From WJMT01 sp964599635 (GTDB taxonomy: Bacteria; Acidobacteriota; Aminicenantia; Aminicenantales; Aminicenantaceae): DNA of 64,000 bases. Under the pieces are notes generated by a model. It did not search any database, was not told where the DNA came from, and saw nothing but the letters and a program-made list of their open reading frames with translations. The DNA lies in NCBI GenBank assembly GCA_964599635.1, contig CAZRGM010000002.1, positions 1 through 64,000 on the forward strand, written 5' to 3'. Positions 42,835 to 52,922 of the stretch are shown here, piece by piece (position 1 is the first letter of the stretch; each line of letters starts with the position of its first letter). The translations under genes were made by a program, and so were the position numbers.

Positions 42835-45800
42835 TTAGAACTCGAACCTCACTCCAAATCTCAGCAGTCTTGGATTCAGGATTTCATTCAGTGATCCTGC
42901 TGTCGCACTGGGAGCAAAATCATAGCTTCCATCCGGGTAAATGTAAATAGTTCCCCAATCATACTGGTATCTTCTGTTCTCGATGGTGCTGTTCAAGGCA
43001 TTAAAAAGGTCTGCCATCAAATAGATTTTCCCCATATCTCCCACATTGAGCACTTTTTCAAGACGGAGGTCCAGTTTGTAGAATGTGGGAAGGCTCTCAT
43101 CACCAAACGGCTCCAGATACAGGGTTTCACTTCGGTCTCTTGGATTTGGAACTCTGTAGTCAACAACACCGACTGTTCTTCTAAGCAGCCATCCATCTCT
43201 GGCTTGAAAGTTAAAAGAGATATGAACACCATAGGGAAGCTGATACAATCCTGTGAGTTTGAGCATCCATGGGGAATAAGTGTACTGATCGATTTTTCCG
43301 CTGGCTCCGCCCTGATAAGGCGAATAAACTCTTCCGTCCAGAGCCCAGTTGTTTGTGAGACTCCAATACCCTTCATCTCCATAATGAACTTTCTGATTCT
43401 GGAAAGTAAAGCTTCCGTTCAGCATCCATCGGTTAGAAAGTCTCTTGTTAAAGATGATGTCAAATCCCCAGTAATCATTATAAAAATCAGGTCGTAGCGA
43501 ACGTCGATAATAAGGTGAGTAGTAAGAGGGATCATAACCATTGTAATCATTGGTCATGTAGTAGTAAGGATGGTCATCGGCACCGCCCATATCGCCATTC
43601 CAAGGTGTGTCATAGCTGCTGACATCAAAACTGCCCGGAATAGAGGGCGCCTGCACATACCAATCCTGAGTCTGAAACCTGACTGCATTTCCACTCGCAT
43701 CCACAAAGTGTTTAACACTCCAGACAGCTTTGTCATATCTTCGGTAAGTCGCGTTTACAGAGACTCCGAAATCAGGAAGAACTTCTCTTTGAAGAGCCAA
43801 CAGAATTTCTGTGGTCCTAGGAGATTGAGCATCAGGTTCAAATGAACCATAGGGGTCTGTTAAAGACAGGGGATTGGTGATATCATAACCTCCCCAATAA
43901 GAACCGTAGGCATCATTTAAATCTCCAGAAAAACTTCCTCCTGGAAAAACTGGATAAGGGGTGTACATTCCATCTCCCACTGTTGCCCAGTAGAGCTCAT
44001 TAAGCGCAACCACATTATCGCCGTTATCCTTCCACCAAAAATCAACCCATCCACCTGTTCCGCCGGGCTTCCAGTAACCGCCCATCATTCCCATGAAGTC
44101 TCCATACTGAGCGAATGAGAGCTTGGCAATGGTTTTCCCATCACCGGTCACATCATAGGTGACTCCGATTCTGGGGGAGAATGTCTTCCACCAGTAGGGA
44201 TCACCCTTGTAATCTGTGGCTCTCACTTCATCAATTTCAACACCTGGCAGAAGCTGATCTAAGGCAGCTATCGCGTCCGGAGATGCCACTTCATCCCATG
44301 CCGGATTGCCATCTACAGCTTCCACCGTAAATGGGGCGACATAGGGCTGCTGCTGGTCGTATCTCAAACCCAGAAGCAGGATGAACCTTCCGAAAGTGAC
44401 GGTATCTCTCAGATAAAAAGAATAAGCGTCGACTCCAATGTCTTCATAGTAACCCCTCCAGTACATGAAACGTCTTATGTTGTCTGGGTTTTCAGCTGTG
44501 GTGGGAATCCCGTCGCCGTTCCAGTCAGCGGTTGGAGAAATGTAGTTCCAATAAATTCCCATGTTGCCTGTATAAACCGATTCGGTATAGGCACGTCTGG
44601 CTGCATACTCGGCACCAAATAAAATCTCATGGCTGGCACCTAAAAAGCTGTCATTAAAATAGGTCCCTCTTACCGCATACTGGCTCACAGGTCTTTCCAC
44701 ATAGTAACGCCATTCTCCCACATCTCCATCCGGTGCCATGCAGGTATAATTCTTGCGATCATACCACCAGGGATTTTCAAAATCCAGGTCATCCATAGGT
44801 GTCAAGTTAAATCCGGCATCAGAGTAAGTGTACATGGCGGAGACAAAGAAATTGTCTCCGAACATGTGCTCATCCTGGAGCTTAAAGATGGGGCTTCCAA
44901 AATAATAGCGTCCGCCTTGATAATATCCTCCGGGCAGATACGCACTGGAAGATCGGCCCCATTTGTTTTTACCGCCCACATGCAGGAAAGCCTCAAATCG
45001 GTTTTCTGGAATGATTTGGGCATTCAGTTTGAAGGCATAGTTTGCGAGTAGGGTGTCATCATCCCTTCCATAGACTGTGGTGGTCTTGATATCCTGCACA
45101 CCGTAAGAACCCCATGCCCAAATATGATCTTTCCAAATCGGCACACCCAGGTTAAAACCATAATCTTTGATGCTGTTAACTCTGTTAATTCCAATAAATC
45201 CGGGCTCATCCGCTCGGACTTCTTCCACATAATCTTTATTGGCAGCCTGGAATTTCTGATCAGTCATGTACCATCGTCCACCCAGACTCACTTTGTTTCC
45301 ACCTCGCCGGGTGACCAGGTTAATGGAAACTCCGCCTGTCTGTGTGGTCACATCCGCACCACCCACAGTGACCTTCATCTCTTCAAAGGCATCAAAGTCA
45401 TAATAACTCGGAGAGGCTCCAATCGCCGCTGGGTCTGTGATGACCATGCCGTCCATATTCCAAACACTCTGGGCATCACTGGAAGCTCCACGAGAAGCCA
45501 TTTCGGACTGCTGTCCAGATTCAGCTCCTCCGACATTCTCTCGGTCCATTAAAATGGAAGGTGCCATCTGAAGGATAACCCAGGGGTCTCGGGCTGTAGG
45601 TAGAGACTGAAGAATTTCATGGGTTACGTTCTGACCCACTTCTGTCTTCTTGGTGTCCACAACAGGTGTCACTGCTGTGACAGTGACTTCCTCTTCCAAG
45701 GCTCCCATTTCCATGTCAAGGTTGATCTCAACATTTGAACCCACCACCACGATGATGTTCTGCTTGATGGCGGTTTTGAAACCTTCCAGTTCAGCTTTGA

Positions 45801-46029
45801 TGGTGTAGTCGCTGGCTGGAGCCAGAGAGACGAACCTGAATCGTCCCTGATTGGAAGTGATATCGGTCATAGCTCCGGTTTTTGAACCGGTCAAAGTGAC
45901 CGTCACACCAGGAAGAGGATTTCCTTCCGTGTCTGTAATCTCACCGAAGATATCTCCAGTTCTCTGCTGCGCCATAATTAATGGAGAAACAAGTAACAAC
46001 ACAAAAAATAAGCTAAAAACTTTACGCAA
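42835..46029 (-). CDS. TonB-dependent receptor with carboxypeptidase-regulatory domain
   Basis: 1064 aa, TTG start with AAAGGAGG upstream; signal peptide ends PLIMAQ. Residues ~22-105 are the regulatory beta domain (GDIFGEITDTEGNPLPGVTV). A plug region follows (~110-240, VEINLDMEMGALEEEVTVTA, SQSVWNMDGMVITDP-like). The large barrel ends in a terminal Phe (LRFGVRFEF). There is no strong TonB box beyond EEEVTVTA. It resembles the Oar/SusC-like receptors abundant in Acidobacteriota. Substrate is unknown; no SusD-like partner is adjacent. It is transcribed alone, with a terminator behind it. Confidence 0.92.
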   Translation of the reverse strand: MRKVFSLFFVLLLVSPLIMAQQRTGDIFGEITDTEGNPLPGVTVTLTGSKTGAMTDITSNQGRFRFVSLAPASDYTIKAELEGFKTAIKQNIIVVVGSNVEINLDMEMGALEEEVTVTAVTPVVDTKKTEVGQNVTHEILQSLPTARDPWVILQMAPSILMDRENVGGAESGQQSEMASRGASSDAQSVWNMDGMVITDPAAIGASPSYYDFDAFEEMKVTVGGADVTTQTGGVSINLVTRRGGNKVSLGGRWYMTDQKFQAANKDYVEEVRADEPGFIGINRVNSIKDYGFNLGVPIWKDHIWAWGSYGVQDIKTTTVYGRDDDTLLANYAFKLNAQIIPENRFEAFLHVGGKNKWGRSSSAYLPGGYYQGGRYYFGSPIFKLQDEHMFGDNFFVSAMYTYSDAGFNLTPMDDLDFENPWWYDRKNYTCMAPDGDVGEWRYYVERPVSQYAVRGTYFNDSFLGASHEILFGAEYAARRAYTESVYTGNMGIYWNYISPTADWNGDGIPTTAENPDNIRRFMYWRGYYEDIGVDAYSFYLRDTVTFGRFILLLGLRYDQQQPYVAPFTVEAVDGNPAWDEVASPDAIAALDQLLPGVEIDEVRATDYKGDPYWWKTFSPRIGVTYDVTGDGKTIAKLSFAQYGDFMGMMGGYWKPGGTGGWVDFWWKDNGDNVVALNELYWATVGDGMYTPYPVFPGGSFSGDLNDAYGSYWGGYDITNPLSLTDPYGSFEPDAQSPRTTEILLALQREVLPDFGVSVNATYRRYDKAVWSVKHFVDASGNAVRFQTQDWYVQAPSIPGSFDVSSYDTPWNGDMGGADDHPYYYMTNDYNGYDPSYYSPYYRRSLRPDFYNDYWGFDIIFNKRLSNRWMLNGSFTFQNQKVHYGDEGYWSLTNNWALDGRVYSPYQGGASGKIDQYTYSPWMLKLTGLYQLPYGVHISFNFQARDGWLLRRTVGVVDYRVPNPRDRSETLYLEPFGDESLPTFYKLDLRLEKVLNVGDMGKIYLMADLFNALNSTIENRRYQYDWGTIYIYPDGSYDFAPSATAGSLNEILNPRLLRFGVRFEF

Positions 46030-46455
46030 TTTTTTCCTCCTTTTTACCCAAAATTAATTCGGGAAAAGTTTCCTCTAACTCAGGAGTGAAATTCACTCCA
46101 CCCTCTTTTCTTATTATGCTTTTTAAATATCTCTGGTAACGGACACCTCCTTTTGAATTATAATAATCCATCTTTTCATAATAAAATGAGCAATTTTCAT
46201 GCCAATTCAGATTTCTTTGCTATATAATGAAATATCAAGCAGATAGCAAAATCTAGCCTTAGGTATTTTTTTTAAATAATCCAAAAAATTGAATATCCTC
46301 CAATTTATTGAATCAATCCATTATTTTTTTCATTGCCTTAGAAAAATCTTCTAGTCTTCCAAATGGGAGTTGATGCTATCCAAATGAAATTCAGGTATAT
46401 CTAAATTTCATCTTTACCTTTTGTGAATTATTTTTTACCATCTTTATAAAGAAAA
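46030..46455. other. divergent regulatory region with a palindrome
   Basis: GGAGTGAAATTCACTCC (46083-46099) is an inverted repeat with 8-bp arms around one base, in the receptor's 5' leader. A second GGAGG on the minus strand at ~46147-46152 opens only a 7-codon frame. An R3-like AAATTCAGGTAT lies at ~46385. No gene. Confidence 0.5.
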
Positions 46456-48939
46456 ATGAAAAAAATCAAAGGAAAACATGTTTTTCTGATTCTCTTCATT
46501 GTGTTCCTGTTAAGCCGGATCATCCACATTCAGGCAGACCCTCCTCAATACTTAAGCGAAAGCTTAGGGCCTTTCTTTGATGAAGGGATTTACAATCATA
46601 ATGCCCGAAATCTTATATTATTTGGAAAGTGGAAGCTGGACGAATGGAATGACTTCTATTACAGTGCGGTCTCCACCTGGCTGAAATACCTAACCTTTCA
46701 GTTCATAGGAATCGGACGAGCGCAGATCCGCCTTTTTTCCATATTTTTCAGTATGATCTCTCTTCTGTTTATATACTGTGCTGCCAAGGAAAGCTATGGA
46801 GAAAATACTGGAATCCTGGCTCTCCTGCTGTTTGGAATCAATTTCATATCCACTATGTATGCCCGTCTCGGAATGCAGGATACTCAGACCCTGACCGTCT
46901 TTATTATTGGTTTTTATCTATGGCAGAAAGGGATAAAAAAAAACGGAACCCAAAAAGGAAACTGGATGCTCTTTTTTTCGGGAATTGTTTTCTTTTTAAG
47001 TTATACCTTTAAAAACCTTTTTTTGTATCTTCTTCCGGTTCCCCTAATAGCTTATGGATTATATTCACTGATCTATATTCACCACAAAGCTTATCTTAAA
47101 AAACTTTTTAAAGGATTTATTTATTTCTCAACTGGAATGATTGCCTCCTTCATTTTATGGTTTACTGCCTTTTACCTTCCATTTAAAGACCCTATATCCC
47201 AATTCGGTAAATTTTTTACCACCCAGCAAATGTTTCCTGAAAAAAACATTGCTTTTTATCTAAACAATCTCGCCCGCACATTCCTCTTTAAATACGCTTC
47301 CGGAAGTCCTGCTGTTTTATTCGGTACATTCCTATTCCTCTTCATGATTTTATACTGGCTTTACATGCGAAAACAGAAACACATCCTTGCCTCGGATGTC
47401 TTTCTCGTAACCTGGTTTGTGGTGTGTTTTTTATTTTTAGGCCTTATCAGCTATCGCCCCACGCGTTACTTTCTTCCCATCATCCCTGTGATGTGTGTGA
47501 TGACAGCCAGATTCTTGGTCTCCCTTTATAAAACCTCAAAAATAAAGCGGGTCCGTGCCCTGCACTGGAGTTTCTATCCTCTTGGAATATTGATATTAAC
47601 AGTTCTTTTCCATCGAGGTGTGATCCCCTGGTTCTATAGATATCTCAAACTCAAGCCCGCTGATTCTTTTCCTTTTGTTTATCCGGGAAAAATAGAGCTT
47701 AGTGTGAGTTTTGTCATAGCCTTAATTTTAACCTTGTTTATAGCCAATCCAAAAATATTAAAGAATTGGCGCGAGATTCATCTTCCCAAGGCTGCTTCAG
47801 TGAGTCTCATCCTTATTCTGGTCCTCACATCCATCTATCTAGAGGGAAAGCACTATTACCGATGGTCTCATTTTCCCCAATATTTTGTGCACAATCTAGG
47901 AAAAGACCTCAAAAAATATATAGGCCAAAGCGGTTATTTAGGGGGCATGGATGCACCAGGTGCTGCTTTCGACACCCCTTATAAAGTGCTCATCTCTTAC
48001 GACAAATTTGTTAACTACAGAGAAAATCCCATCAAAAAATATGGGCTCACTCATCTTTTATTGGTAGACAACAGGGATATTCATGAAAAAGATTATTACT
48101 TTAAAAAATATCCTGAGGAGATGAAATGTGCCACTCTTCTTAATCAGTACAACTTCAATAAAAAAAATACTAAATTTTATTTATACTCTCTGGTAGATCC
48201 TAAAATCCTATCTCTTTCTGCCCCCGCCAAAATATCTGATCATCAAGAACTGCTTAAAGTCAAAGTCAAAGTCAAAAACTGCGATCCCAGACAACCTAAA
48301 AAACTGCATCTCAACTGGCTTCTTTTTCCTGAAAAATCCTTCGTGACCCTAAATGCAGCAACCTCTGGAAAGGAAATCCTCTCTTGGATACCTCCTGAGA
48401 CAAATAAAGACTTCATTTTAATCGGAAATCCTCCTTCTAATTCTGGAAAGTACAGACTCTTTGTCTACTGGGAACCCCAAAAAGAATATCATTATCCGGT
48501 CACTTTAATGACTCATCAGATAGGGAGTGTTGTCTGCGACCCTCAAGCCCTGGAAGAAAAGGCCATCTATCATAGTCCAGAAAAACAGCACCGAACAGGA
48601 TTTTTGTGTTATGGAAATTACCGCAGCTTTCAGCCTGGATTGTATGAAGCTTTGTTCAGGATCAAAATAAGCCTAAAAGAACACAATATCACAGTGATCC
48701 GTTTAGAAGCTGCTTCTAATTTTGGGAAAAACACATTGAACAAAATAGATCTCCAAAATAAAGATTTCAAAAGAGACAAAGAATATCAGTACTTTATTCT
48801 TCCTTTTAGACTTGAAAAAGAAACTAAAAATGTAGAATTCCGCGTTTTTACTATGGGAAAAACTGAGGTATGGGCCGATGACATCCAAATCAAATTCAGA
48901 GAAGGAACATGGCATAAAGACATCATCATTGTGGATTGA
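46456..48939 (+). CDS. GT39-family membrane glycosyltransferase (ArnT/PMT-like)
   Basis: 827 aa; ATG without a strong ribosome site. The N-terminal ~460 residues hold 11-12 membrane helices. The first periplasmic loop has FFDEGIYNHNARNLILFGKW, whose Asp-Glu matches the catalytic acid position of GT39/ArnT enzymes using polyprenyl-phosphate sugars. FKNLFLYLLPVPLIAYGL and RPTRYFLPIIPVMCVM fit later loops. A periplasmic region of ~360 residues follows; its C-terminal beta segment resembles a carbohydrate-binding fold. A sulfatase-type gene follows 89 bases later, so the two may act on the same envelope glycan (inference). Confidence 0.85.
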   Translation: MKKIKGKHVFLILFIVFLLSRIIHIQADPPQYLSESLGPFFDEGIYNHNARNLILFGKWKLDEWNDFYYSAVSTWLKYLTFQFIGIGRAQIRLFSIFFSMISLLFIYCAAKESYGENTGILALLLFGINFISTMYARLGMQDTQTLTVFIIGFYLWQKGIKKNGTQKGNWMLFFSGIVFFLSYTFKNLFLYLLPVPLIAYGLYSLIYIHHKAYLKKLFKGFIYFSTGMIASFILWFTAFYLPFKDPISQFGKFFTTQQMFPEKNIAFYLNNLARTFLFKYASGSPAVLFGTFLFLFMILYWLYMRKQKHILASDVFLVTWFVVCFLFLGLISYRPTRYFLPIIPVMCVMTARFLVSLYKTSKIKRVRALHWSFYPLGILILTVLFHRGVIPWFYRYLKLKPADSFPFVYPGKIELSVSFVIALILTLFIANPKILKNWREIHLPKAASVSLILILVLTSIYLEGKHYYRWSHFPQYFVHNLGKDLKKYIGQSGYLGGMDAPGAAFDTPYKVLISYDKFVNYRENPIKKYGLTHLLLVDNRDIHEKDYYFKKYPEEMKCATLLNQYNFNKKNTKFYLYSLVDPKILSLSAPAKISDHQELLKVKVKVKNCDPRQPKKLHLNWLLFPEKSFVTLNAATSGKEILSWIPPETNKDFILIGNPPSNSGKYRLFVYWEPQKEYHYPVTLMTHQIGSVVCDPQALEEKAIYHSPEKQHRTGFLCYGNYRSFQPGLYEALFRIKISLKEHNITVIRLEAASNFGKNTLNKIDLQNKDFKRDKEYQYFILPFRLEKETKNVEFRVFTMGKTEVWADDIQIKFREGTWHKDIIIVD

Positions 48940-49028
48940 AATTCAGGTATGGCTGTCGCTTACTTCATTTGCAAAAAGGAGCTTCTTTAGGTTAAAATTT
49001 TTGGGTTAATGTATAAAAAAAGGACCCA

Positions 49029-51278
49029 ATGGAAATTATGAACCATATCAATAAAAAAAATCCCAGGAACAAATTTTCTCTTCTGCTCCTAAGCCCTCTG
49101 ATAATTGTGCTGCTCATTTTATCCTCATGCAGCAGGGATACCGGTTCTGGGAAACCTGAGCCTAAAATAAAAATTTCAAAAAATTTATTGGATAGCTTTA
49201 ATATTTCAGAAAAGATTTACGCCACCAAATATATCGCTGCCTCAAATCCAGATCAAAACCATCATTTCATTTCGGGATGGCATGATCCAGAAAAAAGTTT
49301 CCGATGGGCTAAAGACAAAAAAAGTGTTCTGGTTTTTAACGCATCACAGGCCCATGATTTAAATCTAGAAACAGAATGCCGATCTCTCCAAGCAGAAAGT
49401 TCAAAAAAACAGAAAGTTCAAATACTCCTTAATTCAAAAAAATTGAGAACCATAGAACTGGATTCTCTTTTCAATGTCTTTAGGATTCCTCTCCCTGCTG
49501 ACTCAGTCAAAATAGGCGAAAACACTCTCACCTTCAAGTTTGAATGGGCTCAAAAACCATGTGACTTCTCAAATACAGATGACCACCGTCTATTATCAGC
49601 TGCCTTTAAATATTTCAAATTCTTTCATTCTGAAACAGAACTTTTAGAATCCCCAAAGCCATTCATCCAGAAAAAAAGTGGTGAAGTCATCCATTTCCCA
49701 GGAAGTGCCTTTGTTTTATACTCAAAATGTTTGCCCTCTGAAAATCTTGAAGCTAAAATTTCTAGATTACCTAAAAACATAAAGGCTTATATTAATATAG
49801 CTTCGGACAAAGGAATCCAAAAAAATTTTGTTTTTAAAAAACCAGGTTCAAAAAAACTCAATAGGAAACACTTTTCCGGGCAATATTTAAAACTGACCTT
49901 CTATTTGGAAAAAAGAAACGGACATCAAGAATCGGCCCAAGACTTTGCTGTTTGGTCTGAAATAAATATTTTAGAGCCGGTCCAGGAAATTAAGATCCAA
50001 CCAAAGCTCATCGAATTATACAACAAACTGCATGCAGAAAAATTTGATATTGTCTATATTGTTCTGGACGCATTCCATGCTCAGCATTCAAATCTTTATG
50101 GTTACCACCGAAACACCACTCCTTTTTTAAAAAAAATCGGAGAAAAAAATGCCTTTTTCCAAAATTTTTACACCAACAGCCCCTATACTCTAGCCTCAAC
50201 AGGGACACTGTTTACTGCCAGATATCCTCACGAACACGGACTCATAGGAAAAGACACGAGAATCAATCCCGAGCTCCCAAAACTTCAGGAAATCTTATTC
50301 AGACATTCAGTTCCTACTTTTCTTATCACTGGTCAGCCGTGGTTCTCCCCAGGATGGGGACTATCAGAAGGTTTCACGAAAACATTTTATAATAAATATC
50401 AATTGATATGGGCAGAAGCCTTAACCCAAATATATTCCCATGAATATAAAGATGATCCAAAATTCATTTATATTCATGCTCATCCTCCCCATGCTCCTTA
50501 TCTTCCTCCCAAAAAGTTCAGGGTCTTCCCACTCCCTGAAAATATCTCATTCAGTCCCATTCCCCAAAATTTCAGGAAAATAGAAACTGGGGAGATCAAA
50601 GTGACAGAGGAGCTTTTGGATTATATCGAATCTATGTATGATGCCAATATACTCTATGCAGACAGCATGACTGAAGATATATATCATTTTTTCAAAGAAA
50701 ACAGCCTTCTTAGCCGAACCATATTCATCATCTCTTCTGACCATGGAGATGCCTGCAAAATGCAGCACGGAAGACTCGGCCATAACACCACTCTTTACCA
50801 AGAGATGGTTCACATCCCTTTTATTATGATTTTCCCTGAAAAGCTCAATTTGCCTCCTATCAAAGCTCAAATTCCTTCCAGCGTGGTGGATGCTCCAACC
50901 ACGATCCTAGACATATTCGGAATTAAAGACGATTATGGATTTAAAGGAAAAAGCCTCCTGCCTTTTATCTTTTCTCCTGAATACACATCCGCTCATGTTT
51001 TTTTAGAAAACTTATCTGGAAACAGACATCAAAAAGGGATCATCGAACATCGTTACAAATTCATGTCAACCCAAAATGGCGAGATGCTGTTTGACCTCTG
51101 GAATGACTATTCCGAAAAAATAAACATTTTATCTGAAATGCCTGTGACAGCCGGTTACTTTCGTCAACTCGTAAGATCCTACTCCAGTGATCAGGTGATG
51201 AAAATTAATAAAATTGATTTTGAAAAAATCGACCAAGAAACTCGGGAAAGGCTCAAAAGCCTCGGCTATATTAAGTAG
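49029..51278 (+). CDS. sulfatase-superfamily lipoprotein
   Basis: 749 aa, ATG 49029 or 49038; lipobox ILSSC. Residues ~45-330 are beta-rich accessory. The alkaline-phosphatase-superfamily domain spans ~335-720: FDIVYIVLDAFHAQHSNLYG (metal Asp), SPYTLASTGTLFTARYPHEHG, IISSDHGD and a metal His in GRLGHNTT. The position of the formylglycine Cys holds no CxPSR motif; a Ser/Thr (SPYT...) sits there. It is therefore more likely a phosphoethanolamine-transferase- or phosphodiesterase-type member than a true sulfatase. It ends in RLKSLGYIK, a common tail in this family. Confidence 0.85.
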   Translation: MEIMNHINKKNPRNKFSLLLLSPLIIVLLILSSCSRDTGSGKPEPKIKISKNLLDSFNISEKIYATKYIAASNPDQNHHFISGWHDPEKSFRWAKDKKSVLVFNASQAHDLNLETECRSLQAESSKKQKVQILLNSKKLRTIELDSLFNVFRIPLPADSVKIGENTLTFKFEWAQKPCDFSNTDDHRLLSAAFKYFKFFHSETELLESPKPFIQKKSGEVIHFPGSAFVLYSKCLPSENLEAKISRLPKNIKAYINIASDKGIQKNFVFKKPGSKKLNRKHFSGQYLKLTFYLEKRNGHQESAQDFAVWSEINILEPVQEIKIQPKLIELYNKLHAEKFDIVYIVLDAFHAQHSNLYGYHRNTTPFLKKIGEKNAFFQNFYTNSPYTLASTGTLFTARYPHEHGLIGKDTRINPELPKLQEILFRHSVPTFLITGQPWFSPGWGLSEGFTKTFYNKYQLIWAEALTQIYSHEYKDDPKFIYIHAHPPHAPYLPPKKFRVFPLPENISFSPIPQNFRKIETGEIKVTEELLDYIESMYDANILYADSMTEDIYHFFKENSLLSRTIFIISSDHGDACKMQHGRLGHNTTLYQEMVHIPFIMIFPEKLNLPPIKAQIPSSVVDAPTTILDIFGIKDDYGFKGKSLLPFIFSPEYTSAHVFLENLSGNRHQKGIIEHRYKFMSTQNGEMLFDLWNDYSEKINILSEMPVTAGYFRQLVRSYSSDQVMKINKIDFEKIDQETRERLKSLGYIK

Positions 51279-51371
51279 TCAATAGAACCCAAGCCAGACC
51301 TAAATTTCATGAAGCGTGCGTTCTCAATATTTATATATTGGATTATTCTTGAACTTAGATAGCTATAGAGG

Positions 51372-51403
51372 AAAGGGCAAGGGATGAGGAATCCCCTGCC
51401 CTT
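51372..51403 (+). repeat. R2 minimal derivative, copy d
   Basis: Only the left outer arm AAGGGCAAGGGATGAGGAATCC followed by CCTGCCCTT remains. The whole interior of R2 is absent. Confidence 0.7.
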
Positions 51404-51431
51404 CCTTCTCAGATGAATCAAGAGTAAATTT

Positions 51432-52922
51432 TCATTGGGCAAGGTCGATGATAAAATAGGCAAGAAGACGGGCTAGATCTTTCATAAACTCAGGATCTAA
51501 TTTATCAGCAGTATCTTTTGTGGTGTGAATGTATTCAGGAACCTGTTCCGTTCTAAAGAACAGGCAAGGAACTCTTTTTTTGAAAAAAGGATCCGCATCT
51601 GAGGGGCTTCGGTCTGGAGAATCAAAATATTCCGGAATTAATTCCATTCGGACTTCTTCTTGATTAATCCTTTTTATGATTTTCCAGTAATAAGGAAAAT
51701 TCTCTGCTCCAAAAACCTTCAAGCTGTTTCCACTGCCGACCATATCCAAATTTATGAATAAGGCTGTTTGTTTCACAGGAAAGAGGGGATTCTTTAAATA
51801 TTCCTTTGAGCCAATGAGTCCCTGCTCTTTACCGCCGAATCCAATAAACAGAACAGAGCGCCTTGGGCTGAGAGGAATTTTTGAAAGGGCCTCTGACACT
51901 CCCAGCATCACCGCCACTCCAGAAGCGTTGTCATTGGCCCCAGGCATTATCTCATAGCAGAAACCAACATGATCCAGATGGGCTCCTATGATGATGACTT
52001 CATCTTTAAGTTCAGGATCATTTCCCTGGATCAGACCGATCACATTATAGCTAGTTCCCTTGGGATGATGCTCTGTCAGATTTTCCATAGTAAAAATCTT
52101 TCCGGTTTCAAAAGAATGAGGACTCAAATCATTTTGAATATTTTCTCTTACTTCCTGGGGTTTATACCCGGATCCTGAAAAAATATCCTTGGCTACAGAA
52201 TCTCCCACATGAGAAACAAGAAATCCCTCCACATGATCTGTGTTAGGGTCCACGGTTAGATCATGATAAAGCATGGCTTTAGCTCCTTGGGCTGCCGCCA
52301 TTTTTACTTTATACAGATTGATGGAATAATGATTCCATTCTTCAAATTTTCCAGGATTTTCTTTTGGAGATACTGGAACACCTGGCTCCATAAACACAAT
52401 CTTGTCTTTTACCTCCACCTCTTGATAGTCGTTGTAATTCAATTCCGGAGCATAAATACCATACCCCACATAAACCACTTCTGCGGTTATGGCTCCAGAT
52501 CCTGAATCAGCTCCAGGATAGTATTCTTCCTCATATTTATAATACTTTTTTTTATTGAGATTCTGGGAGTCATAATGATAGGCCAGCTCCCCTCCTTTAA
52601 AAACCACAGTGTAGGGATTGAGGAAAGACTGGAAGTAGGTATTTTTATTCCCTGCAGGAATAACCTTCCATTTGTTGAAAAGAGAAGCCACCCATTCAGC
52701 TGCTTGTCTGTATTCCTGGGTTCCCGAGAGTCTCCCAGCGTATTTTTCGGAACTTAGCTCTGCCGCATAACCCAGAATTTTTTGATCGGAAATGGATTGG
52801 ATGGCTGTTTCCATAGCCTTCTTTTCTGTTTTCTCAAAATCCTGGAGCATCATAAAAGAGCAGGAAATCGTTAATAAAACCAATAAGCTTAAACACACCG
52901 ATTTCATTGAAATTTTTTTCAT
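51432..52922 (-). CDS. M28-family zinc peptidase lipoprotein with altered catalytic Glu
   Basis: 496 aa; lipobox LLTISC. Residues ~90-280 include a PA-like insert. The M28 core keeps IIGAHLDHVG (metal His), GANDNASG (bridging Asp), NLDMVG (metal Asp) and IHTTKDT (metal His). The catalytic pair normally reads Glu-Glu (AEEQGLLGS). Here it is GKEQGLIGS: Lys365 replaces the general-base Glu, while the metal-ligand Glu366 is kept. Activity is therefore doubtful. Its start overlaps the oxoamine-synthase stop by four bases (ATGA), so the two are translationally coupled. Confidence 0.85.
   Translation of the reverse strand: MKKISMKSVCLSLLVLLTISCSFMMLQDFEKTEKKAMETAIQSISDQKILGYAAELSSEKYAGRLSGTQEYRQAAEWVASLFNKWKVIPAGNKNTYFQSFLNPYTVVFKGGELAYHYDSQNLNKKKYYKYEEEYYPGADSGSGAITAEVVYVGYGIYAPELNYNDYQEVEVKDKIVFMEPGVPVSPKENPGKFEEWNHYSINLYKVKMAAAQGAKAMLYHDLTVDPNTDHVEGFLVSHVGDSVAKDIFSGSGYKPQEVRENIQNDLSPHSFETGKIFTMENLTEHHPKGTSYNVIGLIQGNDPELKDEVIIIGAHLDHVGFCYEIMPGANDNASGVAVMLGVSEALSKIPLSPRRSVLFIGFGGKEQGLIGSKEYLKNPLFPVKQTALFINLDMVGSGNSLKVFGAENFPYYWKIIKRINQEEVRMELIPEYFDSPDRSPSDADPFFKKRVPCLFFRTEQVPEYIHTTKDTADKLDPEFMKDLARLLAYFIIDLAQ

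Noticed and set aside
49029..51278. Classical arylsulfatase
   Set aside because: The formylglycine CxPSR/CxAxR motif is not present; the domain fits the wider alkaline-phosphatase superfamily.
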